NCBI GenBank assembly: GCA_021390615.1
Contig: JAJEJU010000023.1
Coordinates: 62,001-126,000 of the forward strand
DNA length: 64,000 bases
Source: Rhodanobacteraceae bacterium ZG21-1
GTDB taxonomy: Bacteria > Pseudomonadota > Gammaproteobacteria > Xanthomonadales > Rhodanobacteraceae
Direction of reading: 5' to 3'
This document shows, in pieces, positions 1 to 9,259 of the stretch (the first letter of the stretch is position 1; every line of letters begins with the position of its first letter). A program made the translations under genes and the position numbers. The notes under the pieces were generated by a model. It did no database searches, was not told the DNA's origin, and was given only the letters and a program-made list of their open reading frames with translations.

Positions 1-110
1 CCGGCGGCTGCGTGGTGATCCTGCTCGGCATCGCGCTCACCACCGGTCTGATCGGCTTCGGCTCGTCGGCCCAACTGGCGCGGGAAGACGTTGCAACGAA
101 AGAGGTCTGA
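1..110 (+). CDS. C-terminal end of a membrane protein (possibly EamA/DMT transporter), cut by the window start
   Basis: The reading frame that enters the window at base 3 and stops at TGA 108-110 encodes 35 residues. They begin with a glycine-rich hydrophobic helix (GGCVVILLGIALTTG) followed by a short polar tail. A final helix opening with Gly-Gly and followed by a short cytoplasmic tail resembles the last membrane segment of EamA/DMT-type transporters, but too little is present to name the family firmly. The start lies outside the window. It is followed by dsbD after about 100 bases. Confidence 0.5.
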   Translation, partial: GGCVVILLGIALTTGLIGFGSSAQLAREDVATKEV

Positions 111-208
111 GACCGCACTCATCGGACAGGTTTCAGCTTGCGGCGGCAGCTGCGCCATAATCCCGCCTCGCCCATCCCCGGGCGCAGGTCTTTCACGCTG
201 GAGCTGCC

Positions 209-2410
209 ATGCGTTCGTTGTGTTCCGGCCGTCTGGCTGCCCGACTCGCCGCGCTGAGCGGCTTGCTGCTCGGCCTATGTCTGTGCGCCGCGGCCTTCGC
301 ACAGGACGCGGAAAGCCTGCTGCCGGTCACCGAGGCCTACAAGCTCAGCGTGGACGCCGCCACGCCCGGCGTGCTGAAACTGCACTGGACCATTGCGCCG
401 GACTACTACCTCTACCGCGGCCGCATGAAGTTCAAGGCCGGCGACGGCGTGAACCTGGGCGAAGCGCAGCTGCCGGACGGCGCCAAGCATCACGACGAAT
501 ACCTCGGCGACGTGGAGACCTATCACCACGCGGTCGATGCTGTGCTGCCGTACAGCGTGGCCGCCGGCACCGCTCGGCTGAAGCTGAGCGTGCAGTACCA
601 AGGCTGCCACGAGACCGATCCGAAGATCTGCTATCCGCCGCATACCGAACAGCTCGACCTGGCGCTTCCGGCCATCGCCGCCGGAGCGGCGGCGGCACCC
701 GTGGCGGCCGGCGATCCCTGGGGCAGCGCCCTGGGCGGGCACGGCACCGCGCCGCCGGCCGGTGTCGACGCCGCGCCGCTGCCTGCCGAGCAGGCCTTCC
801 GCTTTGAGGCACTGGCGCAGGATCGCCATCGGCTGCTGCTGCGCTGGACCATGCCGCCGGGCTATTACCTGTACCGCGATCAGACCACGCTCAAGCTCAA
901 GGACGCCGACGGCCTCGAGCTGCAGCCGGCCTGGCCGCCAGGCACGTCGCACCGCGACGCGCACTACGGCGATGTCACCGTGTATTTCAACCAGGTCGAG
1001 CTGCCGGTGGCGATCGCCGGCAAGACCGACGGCCTGCGCCAGCTGAGCCTGCAAGCGGTGTTCCAGGGTTGCCAGGACGGTGGCCTGTGCTATCCGCCGA
1101 TGACCCGCGAGCTTACGGTCGACCTTGCCGATGCGCCGGCGGGCAATGCCGCGACGCCGGTTGCGACGGCGCCGACTACGGCCGCCGCCGCGGCTCCCGT
1201 CGCCACGCCGCTGCAATTGAATCTCGGCCTGTTGCTGGCCGCCCTGCTCGGCGGCGTGCTGCTGAACCTGATGCCCTGCGTGCTGCCGATCCTTTCACTG
1301 AAGGTGATCGGCGTGCTGGAGAACGCCGGCGAACGCCGTGCGCTGCGCAAGCATGCGGTGTTCTACACCGCCGGCGTGCTGCTCAGCTTCGCGGCCATCG
1401 CCGTGGTGGCGCATGCATTGGGTAAAGGGCTCGGCGCACAGCTGCAGCATCCGCTCGCGGTGGCCGTGCTGGCCTGCGTGATGCTGGCCGTGGGCCTGTG
1501 GCTGTCCGGCGTGGTGGCGTTCGGCGCCTCGCTCGGCAATCTCGGCCACTCGCTGGCGGCCCGCGGCGGCGCCAGCGGCGATTTCTTCACCGGCGTGCTG
1601 GCCGTAGTGGTCGCCGCGCCCTGCACCGGTCCCTTCATGGGACCCCCGGTGGCCTTCGCGCTGGGCGCACCGCTGGCGCAGGGCTTGCCGATCTTCATGG
1701 CGCTGGGCCTGGGCCTGGCCCTGCCGGTTCTGCTGATCGCGGCCGTTCCCGCTTTGGCGCAGCGACTGCCGCGCCCCGGCGCCTGGATGGAAACGCTGAA
1801 GCAGTTCCTGGCCTTTCCGATGTATCTGAGCGCGGTCTGGCTGGTGTGGGTGCTGGCCAACCAGCGCGGCGCCGACGCTGTGGGCCTGGTCCTGGTGGCG
1901 ATGGTCCTGCTGGCCATGCTGTTGTGGTGGTTAGGTCGCCAGCGCACGCACGGCCCGCTCGGTCGGGCGCTGCAGGTGCTGCTGCTGCTCGCGGCGCTGG
2001 TGCCGTTGCGCCTGCTGGCCCAGCTGCCGCCGCTGACGTCGTCCGTGGCAGACGACTCGAGCAAGAACACCGTGCCCTACAGCGCCGATCGACTGGCCGC
2101 ACTGCGTGCCGCCGACACGCCGGTGTTGATCGACATGACCGCCGACTGGTGCATCACCTGCAAGGCGAACGAACATGCCGTGCTCGACACGGACGACTTC
2201 CACGCCTTGCTCAAGCGCACCGGCACGATCTACATGAAGGGCGACTGGACCAACGAGGATCCGGCGATCAGCGCCTTCCTGCAGCAATACCACATGCCCG
2301 GCGTGCCCCTGTACGTCGTGTTCCCGAAGCACGGCGGGCCCGGCCGGCAACTGCCCAGCGTGCTGACCCCGTCGCTGGTCGAGCGCACGCTGACGGAAGC
2401 CGCGCAGTGA
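209..2410 (+). CDS. dsbD: Thiol:disulfide interchange protein DsbD, with duplicated alpha domain
   Basis: Inner-membrane reductase that passes electrons from cytoplasmic thioredoxin to periplasmic thiol proteins. The 733 residues comprise a signal peptide (1-31), two tandem periplasmic alpha domains (about 40-155 and 190-310), a multi-helix beta domain with Cys357 (MPCVLP) and Cys472 (APCTGP), and a C-terminal thioredoxin domain with the WCITC pair (Cys648/Cys651). The second alpha copy has Cys288 and Cys294, the six-residue spacing of the E. coli alpha domain. The first copy has Cys133 and Cys141, eight apart. E. coli DsbD (565 residues) has one alpha domain, which accounts for the extra length here. 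The stop codon overlaps the GTG start of the following TlpA-like gene, so the two are probably co-translated. Confidence 0.96.
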   Translation: MRSLCSGRLAARLAALSGLLLGLCLCAAAFAQDAESLLPVTEAYKLSVDAATPGVLKLHWTIAPDYYLYRGRMKFKAGDGVNLGEAQLPDGAKHHDEYLGDVETYHHAVDAVLPYSVAAGTARLKLSVQYQGCHETDPKICYPPHTEQLDLALPAIAAGAAAAPVAAGDPWGSALGGHGTAPPAGVDAAPLPAEQAFRFEALAQDRHRLLLRWTMPPGYYLYRDQTTLKLKDADGLELQPAWPPGTSHRDAHYGDVTVYFNQVELPVAIAGKTDGLRQLSLQAVFQGCQDGGLCYPPMTRELTVDLADAPAGNAATPVATAPTTAAAAAPVATPLQLNLGLLLAALLGGVLLNLMPCVLPILSLKVIGVLENAGERRALRKHAVFYTAGVLLSFAAIAVVAHALGKGLGAQLQHPLAVAVLACVMLAVGLWLSGVVAFGASLGNLGHSLAARGGASGDFFTGVLAVVVAAPCTGPFMGPPVAFALGAPLAQGLPIFMALGLGLALPVLLIAAVPALAQRLPRPGAWMETLKQFLAFPMYLSAVWLVWVLANQRGADAVGLVLVAMVLLAMLLWWLGRQRTHGPLGRALQVLLLLAALVPLRLLAQLPPLTSSVADDSSKNTVPYSADRLAALRAADTPVLIDMTADWCITCKANEHAVLDTDDFHALLKRTGTIYMKGDWTNEDPAISAFLQQYHMPGVPLYVVFPKHGGPGRQLPSVLTPSLVERTLTEAAQ

Positions 2411-2940
2411 GGCTGAGCCGTAGCAACCAGTGGATTCTCGGCCTGGCCCTGCTGGCGGCGGCGCTGGGCGGCTACGTGCAATACCGCAGCCAGGCAACCC
2501 CACGGGCGAGCATCACCCTGCCCGGCCAGTCGGCGCCGGACCTGACCTTCCAGGATCTCGATGGCCACTCCCATCGGCTGGCCGACTACCGCGGCCGCCC
2601 CGTGCTGCTGAATTTCTGGGCCAGCTGGTGCGCCCCCTGCCTGCAGGAGATGCCGGCGCTGAGCGAGGCCCAGGCGAAATCCGGCGGGCACGGAGCGGTC
2701 GTGCTCGGCATCGCCATGGACGATCCGTCCCGAGTCCGCCATTTCCTGGCCGAGCACCCGGTGAGTTACCCCGTGCTGCTCGGCCGCCTCGAGGCGCCGA
2801 GCACCTCGCTGCAGCTGGGCGACGCCGACGGCGTGCTGCCTTACAGCGTGCTGTTGGATGCGGACGGGCATATGCTGAAAGCGCACGTCGGTGCGCTGGA
2901 CCCTGCACAACTCGACAGCTGGCTGCCTGCATCCCGCTGA
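2407..2940 (+). CDS. TlpA-like membrane-anchored thioredoxin-fold protein (first of two)
   Basis: Predicted periplasmic disulfide reductase of the TlpA/ResA family (177 residues), anchored by an N-terminal helix (about residues 8-23) and carrying a WCAPC active site at Cys75/Cys78. The GTG start at 2407 overlaps the dsbD TGA, and translation from it gives a positively charged start followed by the membrane helix. Longer upstream in-frame starts would lie inside dsbD. Its position directly behind dsbD suggests that DsbD keeps its active site reduced. Likely roles are reduction of apocytochrome c or other exported thiol proteins; which one cannot be read from the sequence. Confidence 0.9.
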   Translation: MRLSRSNQWILGLALLAAALGGYVQYRSQATPRASITLPGQSAPDLTFQDLDGHSHRLADYRGRPVLLNFWASWCAPCLQEMPALSEAQAKSGGHGAVVLGIAMDDPSRVRHFLAEHPVSYPVLLGRLEAPSTSLQLGDADGVLPYSVLLDADGHMLKAHVGALDPAQLDSWLPASR

Positions 2941-3009
2941 GCGCGCCACGCCGGCGCAGGCGGGGCGACAGGCATCGATGCGACCTGCCGTACGTCATCG
3001 GGGAATGCC

Positions 3010-3504
3010 ATGAACCAACGCGGGCCACTCATCGTGCTTGCCGTCGCCGCGCTCGGCCTCGGGCTGCTGTGGCATCACCGCGCGGCCGGCACCATGCGTC
3101 CCGACCTCTATCTGCACGATCTCGACGGCAATTCGCACCGCCTGAGCGAATTCGACGGCAAGCTGGTGCTGGTGAATTTCTGGGCGCCCTGGTGCCCGGT
3201 CTGTCGCGACGACATGCCCGTACTCGACAAAGTACGCGATCATTTCGCCGACCAGGGATTCGAAGTGGTGGGCATCGGCATCGACGATCCGGAGCTGATC
3301 AGGAAATACGCCGCCGATCACCCGGTGCACTACCCCCTGATGCTCAATGACGGGCCTCCCAGCCATCCCGAGCGGACTTACGGCAACCCCAGAGGCGTGC
3401 TTCCCTACAGCGTACTGATCGGTCGCAACGGCAAAATCCTCGCCGTCTATGCCGGCGGATACAACGAAGCCGGGTGGAATGACTGGCTCGCGCCCTATCT
3501 GTAG
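3010..3504 (+). CDS. TlpA-like membrane-anchored thioredoxin-fold protein (second of two)
   Basis: A 164-residue protein with the plan of its upstream neighbour: a hydrophobic N-terminal anchor (about residues 7-25), then an AhpC/TSA-Redoxin type thioredoxin fold with WCPVC at Cys62/Cys65. Both share sequence around the NFWA-WC active site and the late PYSVLI segment that includes the cis-proline loop, so a local duplication is likely, although the copies have diverged strongly. The gap after the first copy is 69 bases. Two TlpA proteins behind a two-alpha-domain DsbD suggests an enlarged periplasmic thiol-reducing branch. Confidence 0.88.
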   Translation: MNQRGPLIVLAVAALGLGLLWHHRAAGTMRPDLYLHDLDGNSHRLSEFDGKLVLVNFWAPWCPVCRDDMPVLDKVRDHFADQGFEVVGIGIDDPELIRKYAADHPVHYPLMLNDGPPSHPERTYGNPRGVLPYSVLIGRNGKILAVYAGGYNEAGWNDWLAPYL

Positions 3505-3675
3505 CCCAGCCGGCCACGCGCTGCGCCACGACAAGACTGCGCATACGTAGCCGCATGTTCAATATCAGGCTTCTCCGCCAAACATCGCCGATCTGCAGCG
3601 AACTGGACAAGCAGAGTCCGCGAGGGCACACTGCAGCCGGTTCCGGATGCCCCGGACGCAAGTCGGGTGGTTTTC

Positions 3676-4128
3676 GTGGCGAAGATCCTGGTCCTGCACG
3701 GCCCCAACCTCAACCTGCTGGGCAAGCGCGAGCCGGAAATCTATGGCCGCGAGACGCTGGCCGATATCGAGCGGCAACTGCATGAGCGCGCCGCGGCCGC
3801 CGGGCATGCGCTGGAAAGCCTGCAGTCCAACGCCGAGCATGTGCTGATCGAGCGCATCCACCAGGCCCGTGACGACGGCACCGCCCTGATCTTGTTCAAT
3901 CCAGGCGCCTTCACGCATACCAGCATCGCTTTACGCGACGCCCTGGCGGCGGTGGCGATCCCGTTCATTGAGGTCCACCTGTCCAACGTGCACGCCCGCG
4001 AGCCGTTCCGCCGCCACTCCTATTTGTCCGATCTCGCCCTGGGCGTGATCTGCGGCTTCGGCGGACTCAGCTACCAGCTGGCGCTGGAGGCGGCGCTGCA
4101 GCGCCTGCAGAACCAACACGGCGCCTAG
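3676..4128 (+). CDS. aroQ: 3-dehydroquinate dehydratase, type II
   Basis: Third step of the shikimate pathway, dehydration of 3-dehydroquinate to 3-dehydroshikimate in the cytoplasm. The 150-residue product has the type II signature GPNLNLLG with the following R-E-P segment and catalytic Tyr23, and a conserved HLSN segment later with its active-site His. GTG 3676 is preferred over GTG 3667 because it gives the usual M-A-K-I-L-V-L-H-G start and has a GGTGG ribosome-binding sequence six bases upstream. aroQ followed by accB and accC is the standard order in many proteobacteria. Confidence 0.96.
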   Translation: MAKILVLHGPNLNLLGKREPEIYGRETLADIERQLHERAAAAGHALESLQSNAEHVLIERIHQARDDGTALILFNPGAFTHTSIALRDALAAVAIPFIEVHLSNVHAREPFRRHSYLSDLALGVICGFGGLSYQLALEAALQRLQNQHGA

Positions 4129-4201
4129 GCCGCCGCACCGGCCTACGCCCATCCCCATTCCCAGCCACCCGAGAGTGGCATGACCGACAAAGGCTGATCC
4201 C

Positions 4202-4669
4202 ATGGATTTGCGAAAAATCAAGAAACTGATCGACCTGCTCGAGGAATCCAATCTCGCCGAGCTGGAAATCAAGGAAGGCGAAGAGGTCGTGCGCCTGTCG
4301 CGCGTGCCCAAGAACGGCATGCCGAGCATCGCCGCGCCGGTGACCGTGGCGACCAGCGCGCCGGTCGCACCGGCGGCGCCCGCCGCCCCCGTCGCCGCGC
4401 CCGCCCCTGCGGCAGCCGAGCCCGCGCTGCCGGCCGGCCATGTGGTGAAAGCCCCGATGGTCGGCACCTTCTATGCCTCCGCCACGCCGGGCGCGGCGGC
4501 CTTCGTCAAGGTTGGTCAGCAGGTCAAGGCCGGCGAGACGCTGGGCATCATCGAGGCGATGAAGATGTTCAACCAGATCGAGGCCGAGGTGGCCGGCACC
4601 GTGCAGGCCATCCTGATCGAGAACGGCCAGCCGGTGGAATTCGACGAACCCATGTTCGTGATCGCCTGA
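4202..4669 (+). CDS. accB: Biotin carboxyl carrier protein of acetyl-CoA carboxylase
   Basis: Carries the biotin cofactor between the carboxylase and transcarboxylase parts of acetyl-CoA carboxylase, the first committed step of fatty acid synthesis. The 155 residues show a short N-terminal helical region, an Ala/Pro-rich flexible linker (about residues 40-80) and a C-terminal lipoyl/biotinyl domain. Lys121 in the EAMKM motif is the biotin attachment site. Two bases separate its stop from the accC start, so the two subunits are almost certainly co-translated. Confidence 0.97.
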   Translation: MDLRKIKKLIDLLEESNLAELEIKEGEEVVRLSRVPKNGMPSIAAPVTVATSAPVAPAAPAAPVAAPAPAAAEPALPAGHVVKAPMVGTFYASATPGAAAFVKVGQQVKAGETLGIIEAMKMFNQIEAEVAGTVQAILIENGQPVEFDEPMFVIA

Positions 4670-4671
4670 CC

Positions 4672-6048
4672 ATGCCCAAACTCGAAAAAGTCGTCATCGC
4701 CAATCGCGGCGAAATCGCCCTGCGCGTGTTGCGCGCCTGCCACAGTCTGGGCATCAAGACCGTGGCGGTGCACTCCACCGTGGACCGCAACCTCAAGCAT
4801 GTCGGCCTCGCCGACGAATCGGTGTGCATCGGGCCCGGCCCCTCCGCCGACAGCTACCTCAACATCCCGCGCATCATCGCCGCGGCGGAAATCACCGACG
4901 CCCAGGCAATCCATCCGGGCTACGGCTTCCTGTCCGAGCGCGCCGACTTCGCCGAGCAGGTGGAGCAGTCCGGCTTCATCTTCATCGGGCCCACCGCCGA
5001 CGTGATCCGCCTGATGGGCGACAAGGTCGAGGCGATCCGCGCGATGAAGGCCGCCGGCGTGCCCTGCGTGCCGGGCTCCGGCGGCCCGCTCGGCGACGAC
5101 GTCGAGGAGAACATGCGGATCGCGCGCGAGATCGGCTACCCGGTAATCATCAAGGCTGCCGGCGGCGGCGGCGGTCGCGGCATGCGCGTGGTGCGCACCG
5201 AGGCGCACCTGGGCAATGCGGTCACCATGACCAAGGCCGAGGCCAAGGCCGCGTTCGGCAACGAACAGGTCTACATGGAGAAGTTCCTGGAGAATCCGCG
5301 TCACGTGGAAATCCAGGTGCTGGCCGACGGCCAGGGCCACGCCATCCACCTGGGCGAACGCGACTGCTCGATGCAGCGCCGCCACCAGAAGGTGGTGGAA
5401 GAAGCGCCCGCGCCGGGCATCACGCCCGAGCTGCGCGCGCAGATCGGCAAGGTCTGCGTGGATGCCTGCCTGCGCATCGGCTACCGCGGCGCCGGCACCT
5501 TCGAGTTCCTGTTCGAGGATGGCCGCTTCTACTTCATCGAGATGAACACGCGCATCCAGGTCGAGCATCCGGTGACCGAACTGATCACCGGCGTGGATCT
5601 GGTGCGCGAGCAGTTGCTGATCGCCGCCGGCGAGAAGCTCTCGATCCGGCAGGAAGACATCAAGATCCAGGGCCATGCGATCGAATGCCGCATCAACGCC
5701 GAGGACCCCGACACCTTCCTGCCTTCGCCGGGCACGGTGAAGCGCTTCGAAGCGCCGGGCGGCCCTGGCGTGCGGGTGGATACCCACCTCTATGACGGCT
5801 ACCGCATCCCGCCCAACTACGATTCGATGATCGGCAAGCTGATCGTGCACGGGCCCGATCGCGATACCGCGATCGCGCGCATGCGCATGGCACTCACCGA
5901 GACGGTGATCGAAGGCGTGAAGTGCAATATTCCGCTGCAGCAGCGCATCATGGCTGACGGCGGCTTCCAGCACGGCGGCCAGAACATCCACTATCTCGAA
6001 AAGCGCATCGCCGATCAGAAGGAACATCCGGGCAACGGTCACGGCTGA
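4672..6048 (+). CDS. accC: Biotin carboxylase subunit of acetyl-CoA carboxylase
   Basis: ATP-dependent carboxylation of biotin on AccB. The 458-residue protein (E. coli 449) has the biotin carboxylase N-terminal domain, an ATP-grasp domain with the glycine-rich loop GGGGRGMR, and the catalytic segment around Arg294 (TRIQVEHP, equivalent to Arg292 in E. coli). The C-terminal carboxylase domain is followed by a short polar tail. In many relatives accC is followed directly by prmA; here two small unrelated genes lie between them. Confidence 0.97.
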   Translation: MPKLEKVVIANRGEIALRVLRACHSLGIKTVAVHSTVDRNLKHVGLADESVCIGPGPSADSYLNIPRIIAAAEITDAQAIHPGYGFLSERADFAEQVEQSGFIFIGPTADVIRLMGDKVEAIRAMKAAGVPCVPGSGGPLGDDVEENMRIAREIGYPVIIKAAGGGGGRGMRVVRTEAHLGNAVTMTKAEAKAAFGNEQVYMEKFLENPRHVEIQVLADGQGHAIHLGERDCSMQRRHQKVVEEAPAPGITPELRAQIGKVCVDACLRIGYRGAGTFEFLFEDGRFYFIEMNTRIQVEHPVTELITGVDLVREQLLIAAGEKLSIRQEDIKIQGHAIECRINAEDPDTFLPSPGTVKRFEAPGGPGVRVDTHLYDGYRIPPNYDSMIGKLIVHGPDRDTAIARMRMALTETVIEGVKCNIPLQQRIMADGGFQHGGQNIHYLEKRIADQKEHPGNGHG

Positions 6049-6080
6049 CCCGCCCGGCAGGCGCGGCGTAACATCGTTGG

Positions 6081-6112
6081 CAGTGGAGCGGCGCACGACC
6101 GACGCTCCACTG
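6081..6112. repeat. Perfect 10-bp inverted repeat after accC
   Basis: CAGTGGAGCG (6081-6090) and CGCTCCACTG (6103-6112) form a perfect ten-base stem with a twelve-base loop. No T-run follows, so it is not a canonical intrinsic terminator. It may act in mRNA 3'-end stability or weak termination at the accC end, just before the accessory gene pair. Confidence 0.5.
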
Positions 6113-6170
6113 TCCGGCCGCACGATGAAGCCGGAGGATGCCTGGCTCGCCATGCGGCACAAGGATCGAC

Positions 6171-6608
6171 ATGCCGTCGGAAAAGATCGTCGCTTTTTGC
6201 AGAAGCAAGGGATGGTGGCACGATGATCCCGCGCCCGGATATCGCGATGCCTTGCTGGCCCTGGGCATCGAGCCTCGCTCCGATTTCGGGCAGTTCTACC
6301 TGCATGCCGAGGACGGGCCCACGTTCTACGCAAGAGGCCGCGAGCTCTATCAGATCTGCTGGTTCTTCCTGCATGCCGGCTATGCCGCGAACATGGAAAG
6401 AATGCGTGCAGCGCTGCGCATGGCCGAAACCTACCTGCCGCTTGACGGCTTCGAAGGGGAATCCGGATTCTTCTACGACAAGGTAAACGGATCGGTGCTG
6501 GCGCTGGGACTCGGCGATGACCTGAGAAATTTCCACGCCGGCAAGGCGACGCCGCGATGGGCCGACTTCAACGCGTTTATCGAATGGTTCTTCGAGCTGG
6601 AGGCTTGA
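6171..6608 (+). CDS. Hypothetical small protein, possibly SUKH (SMI1/KNR4)-like immunity protein
   Basis: A 145-residue cytoplasmic protein without signal or membrane segment. The start at 6171 has AAGGA five bases upstream. An alternative ATG at 6138 is directly abutted by GGAGG and would add 11 residues. The middle (S-D-F-G-Q-F-Y-L-H-A) and the aromatic C-terminus (W-A-D-F-N-A-F-I-E-W-F-F-E-L) faintly resemble SUKH-fold proteins, many of which are immunity proteins of polymorphic toxins. This is a weak visual resemblance. No toxin gene is adjacent. Together with the next gene it interrupts the usual accC-prmA adjacency, suggesting gain by transfer. Confidence 0.6.
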   Translation: MPSEKIVAFCRSKGWWHDDPAPGYRDALLALGIEPRSDFGQFYLHAEDGPTFYARGRELYQICWFFLHAGYAANMERMRAALRMAETYLPLDGFEGESGFFYDKVNGSVLALGLGDDLRNFHAGKATPRWADFNAFIEWFFELEA

Positions 6609-6747
6609 AGCAAAGGCAGCCAGCCAGGCCACCGGAAACGTGCCCAGCCATCCCGGCATCAACACCACAGCCCTCGACGCTGACCGCGCCACCGCAGGGC
6701 TTCCGCTAGACTAGTTCGACCAAAACCTTCCCCAAGGTCGCACCGAC

Positions 6748-7188
6748 ATGGCCATCGATCGCATGGACTGGCACTACGGCGGAAACTTTCCTGCCGACCT
6801 GCCCAACGCATGCGGCGGCACGCATATCGGCATGTTCCTCGCCTGGATCATCCTGCACGACCTGATCGGAGCGGATCACCGCGACGACAGCGTGGCCGAG
6901 CTCGAGGCAGTGCGTGCGCGACGCATGAGCGGACGCGACTTCCTGGTCGGCCAATGCGACGAAAAATTCTGGGCCGCTGATCTCAACGAAGAAGGCCAGG
7001 CCTTCACCGCCAGCTATTACAGCGGAGAGCACGCCAAGACCTACGGATCCTACCTGGAGGATTACGAAAAAATCCTCACCGCCAACCTGCCTTCCACTTA
7101 TCACGTGCAGGACATCTGGGAAAACTACGACCGTCTGGCTCCGGCGATCGACCAGGCCTACGGGCGCTGGAAATCCAAGCATCCATAG
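6748..7188 (+). CDS. DUF7832-type small protein
   Basis: A 146-residue soluble protein. Its opening (D-R-M-D-W-H-Y-G-G-N-F-P), the N-G-G-T-H-I-G-M-F-L-A-W-like segment, the G-R-D-F-L-V-x-Q-C-D-E-K-F-W block and the C-terminal Y-H-V-x-D-x-W-E-N-Y-D segment match, as far as I recall, the DUF7832 family of short proteins found in many bacteria, often as orphans or beside immunity-like genes. The molecular function is unknown. It lies 139 bases after the preceding orphan gene on the same strand. No membrane or export signal is present. Confidence 0.75.
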   Translation: MAIDRMDWHYGGNFPADLPNACGGTHIGMFLAWIILHDLIGADHRDDSVAELEAVRARRMSGRDFLVGQCDEKFWAADLNEEGQAFTASYYSGEHAKTYGSYLEDYEKILTANLPSTYHVQDIWENYDRLAPAIDQAYGRWKSKHP

Positions 7189-7272
7189 ATCGCCCGATGC
7201 ACGCCACGCGCCGGACATGCGCACATGCCGCGCGCCCCATGAAACTTCTTCTACCTGCTTACTTCGACTCCC

Positions 7273-8250
7273 ATGCCCTGGCTTGAACTCACTCTCACCG
7301 TCCGCGCCGAACAGCAGCCACGCGCGGAGGAAGCGCTGGACGATCTCGGCGCGCTGTCGATCACGCTGCAGGACGCCGATGCGGAAACGCCCGACGAGCA
7401 GGCGATCTTCGAGCCCGGCGTCGGCGAGCTGCCGCTGTGGCCCACGATCACCCTCAATGCCTTGTTCGATGCCGACAGCGACCGCCGCGGCCTGGCCGCC
7501 GCGCTCGGCGAACTGCTGCCCTGGCTGGAACCCGAGCAGGTGCGCTTCCGCGATGTGGCGGACGAAGACTGGGAACGCGCCTGGATGGACCAGTTCAAGC
7601 CGATGCCGTTCGGCCGCCGCCTGTGGATCTATCCCTGGAACATCGAACCGCCCGCCGGCGATGACAACGTGGTGGTGCGGCTCGATCCCGGCCTCGCCTT
7701 CGGCAGCGGCACCCATCCGACCACCGCGCTCTGCCTGGAGTGGCTCGACGGCCTCGACCTGACCGGCAAGACCGTCGTCGACTACGGCTGCGGCTCCGGC
7801 ATCCTGGCCATCGCAGCGCTCAAGCTCGGCGCCGCGCATGCCAACGGCATCGACAACGATCCGCAGGCGCTGCTGGCTTCCGCCGACAATGCCGAACGCA
7901 ACGGCGTGGCCGAACGGCTGGCGCTGTTCCTGCCCGAGGATTTCCACACCGCAACGTCCAAGCTTGCATCCGAGGCAGCGGCAACCAGCAATCCTGCGTC
8001 TGCTTCGGCCGCTCCGGCTCATCATGCGCCCGCAGCCGACGTCTTTGTGGCGAATATTCTGGCCGGGCCGCTCGGTGAACTGGCGCCTGCCTTCGCCGAC
8101 TACACCCGGCCTGGCGCGCCGTTCGCCATCTCCGGCATCCTGCAGGGGCAGCAGGACGAGCTATTGCAGCGCTACGCGGAATGGTTCGACGAGCTGCGCG
8201 CCGACGTGCGCGAAGACTGGGTGCGCATCAGCGGCCGCCGCCGCGGCTGA
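7273..8250 (+). CDS. prmA: Ribosomal protein L11 methyltransferase
   Basis: Trimethylates ribosomal protein L11 using S-adenosylmethionine. The 325-residue protein has the N-terminal substrate-recognition domain (about 1-70) and a C-terminal Rossmann methyltransferase domain with the SAM loop D-Y-G-C-G-S-G (near residue 175), preceded by the family-typical L-D-P-G-L-A-F-G-S-G-T-H-P-T-T. An Ala/Ser-rich insertion of about 25 residues near 235-255 makes it slightly longer than the E. coli enzyme (293). Gene order accBC-prmA is conserved widely, here with two intervening genes. Confidence 0.96.
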   Translation: MPWLELTLTVRAEQQPRAEEALDDLGALSITLQDADAETPDEQAIFEPGVGELPLWPTITLNALFDADSDRRGLAAALGELLPWLEPEQVRFRDVADEDWERAWMDQFKPMPFGRRLWIYPWNIEPPAGDDNVVVRLDPGLAFGSGTHPTTALCLEWLDGLDLTGKTVVDYGCGSGILAIAALKLGAAHANGIDNDPQALLASADNAERNGVAERLALFLPEDFHTATSKLASEAAATSNPASASAAPAHHAPAADVFVANILAGPLGELAPAFADYTRPGAPFAISGILQGQQDELLQRYAEWFDELRADVREDWVRISGRRRG

Positions 8251-8375
8251 CGTGGCCGCTCTCGGCGTGTGCGGCGCGCCGCATTCGCGCGGGCACGAAT
8301 AGACGACGGGCAGACGATGGGCCGACGGCCTGCTAGGCTCGCTCTGCAGCAGCTGCCGGCCCATCGAAACAAATC

Positions 8376-9155
8376 ATGTACACCCAGTGCCCCGACTGCC
8401 TGACCGTATTCTCGCTGGACGCGCAAATGCTGGCGCTTGCTCGCGGCCAGGTCGTGTGCGGGCACTGCCAGGCGCACTTCGACGCCCTGGCCAGCCTCAA
8501 CAGCCAATTGCCGCCGGAGCCGTTCCAGCAGCTGCCGACGCCGCGCACGGGGCAGGCGCCGGTGATCGAGCTGGCGGTCTATCGCCCGCGCCCGGAGCAA
8601 CCCGTTGCCGCCGCGCATGGCCCGACCTCGGAAGATTTCTCCCAACTGAAGTTCACTCCGCAGTTCGCCCGCGCACAGCCGCCACGCGAACGGCGCTGGC
8701 CCTGGGTGACCATGATCCTGGTCTTGCTGCTGTTGCTCGGCGTGCAGTTGGCCTGGGCCGACCGCGACGCCTTGATCGCCGACCCCACCACCGGCGGCTG
8801 GCTGCGCAGCGCCTGTGCCACCTTGAATTGCCAGCTGCCGCTGGTGCGCGACGTGCGCCAGCTGCGCCTGCTGGCACGCGACGTGCAGGCGCATCCCAGC
8901 GTCAACGGGGCCTTGCTGATCGGCGCCACCATGCGTAACGACGCCGCGTTCGATCAACCCTATCCGGTAGTGGTGATCACCCTCTCAGACGTCAACGGCA
9001 AGCGCATCGCCATGCGACGGCTGTCACCCGCCGAATATCTCGGTGACACCGCCCAGCTGCGCCGGGGCCTGCCCGCCGGAGCCAGCACCGCACTGCTGCT
9101 GGAAGTGAAGGATCCCGGGCAGCAGGCGGTCGCGTTCGACTTCGGCTTCGAGTAG
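8376..9155 (+). CDS. Zinc-ribbon and DUF3426 domain membrane protein
   Basis: A 259-residue protein with an MJ0042-type N-terminal zinc ribbon (Cys5, Cys8, Cys28, Cys31), a flexible Pro-rich linker, one transmembrane helix at about residues 109-128, and a C-terminal periplasmic DUF3426 domain. The domain arrangement places the zinc ribbon in the cytoplasm. The gene is regularly found between prmA and fis in Xanthomonadales. Its function is unknown; the architecture resembles a membrane-linked sensor or adaptor, which is inference only. Confidence 0.9.
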   Translation: MYTQCPDCLTVFSLDAQMLALARGQVVCGHCQAHFDALASLNSQLPPEPFQQLPTPRTGQAPVIELAVYRPRPEQPVAAAHGPTSEDFSQLKFTPQFARAQPPRERRWPWVTMILVLLLLLGVQLAWADRDALIADPTTGGWLRSACATLNCQLPLVRDVRQLRLLARDVQAHPSVNGALLIGATMRNDAAFDQPYPVVVITLSDVNGKRIAMRRLSPAEYLGDTAQLRRGLPAGASTALLLEVKDPGQQAVAFDFGFE

Positions 9156-9259
9156 CGTGCAGGTGCGGCATCTCATGTCGAGCGGATACGCTGCAGCTGC
9201 GCGGCGTGCGGGCGATTAGGAACAATCCGAGACGGCAGCCTCTTAATTTTGCGCGCATG

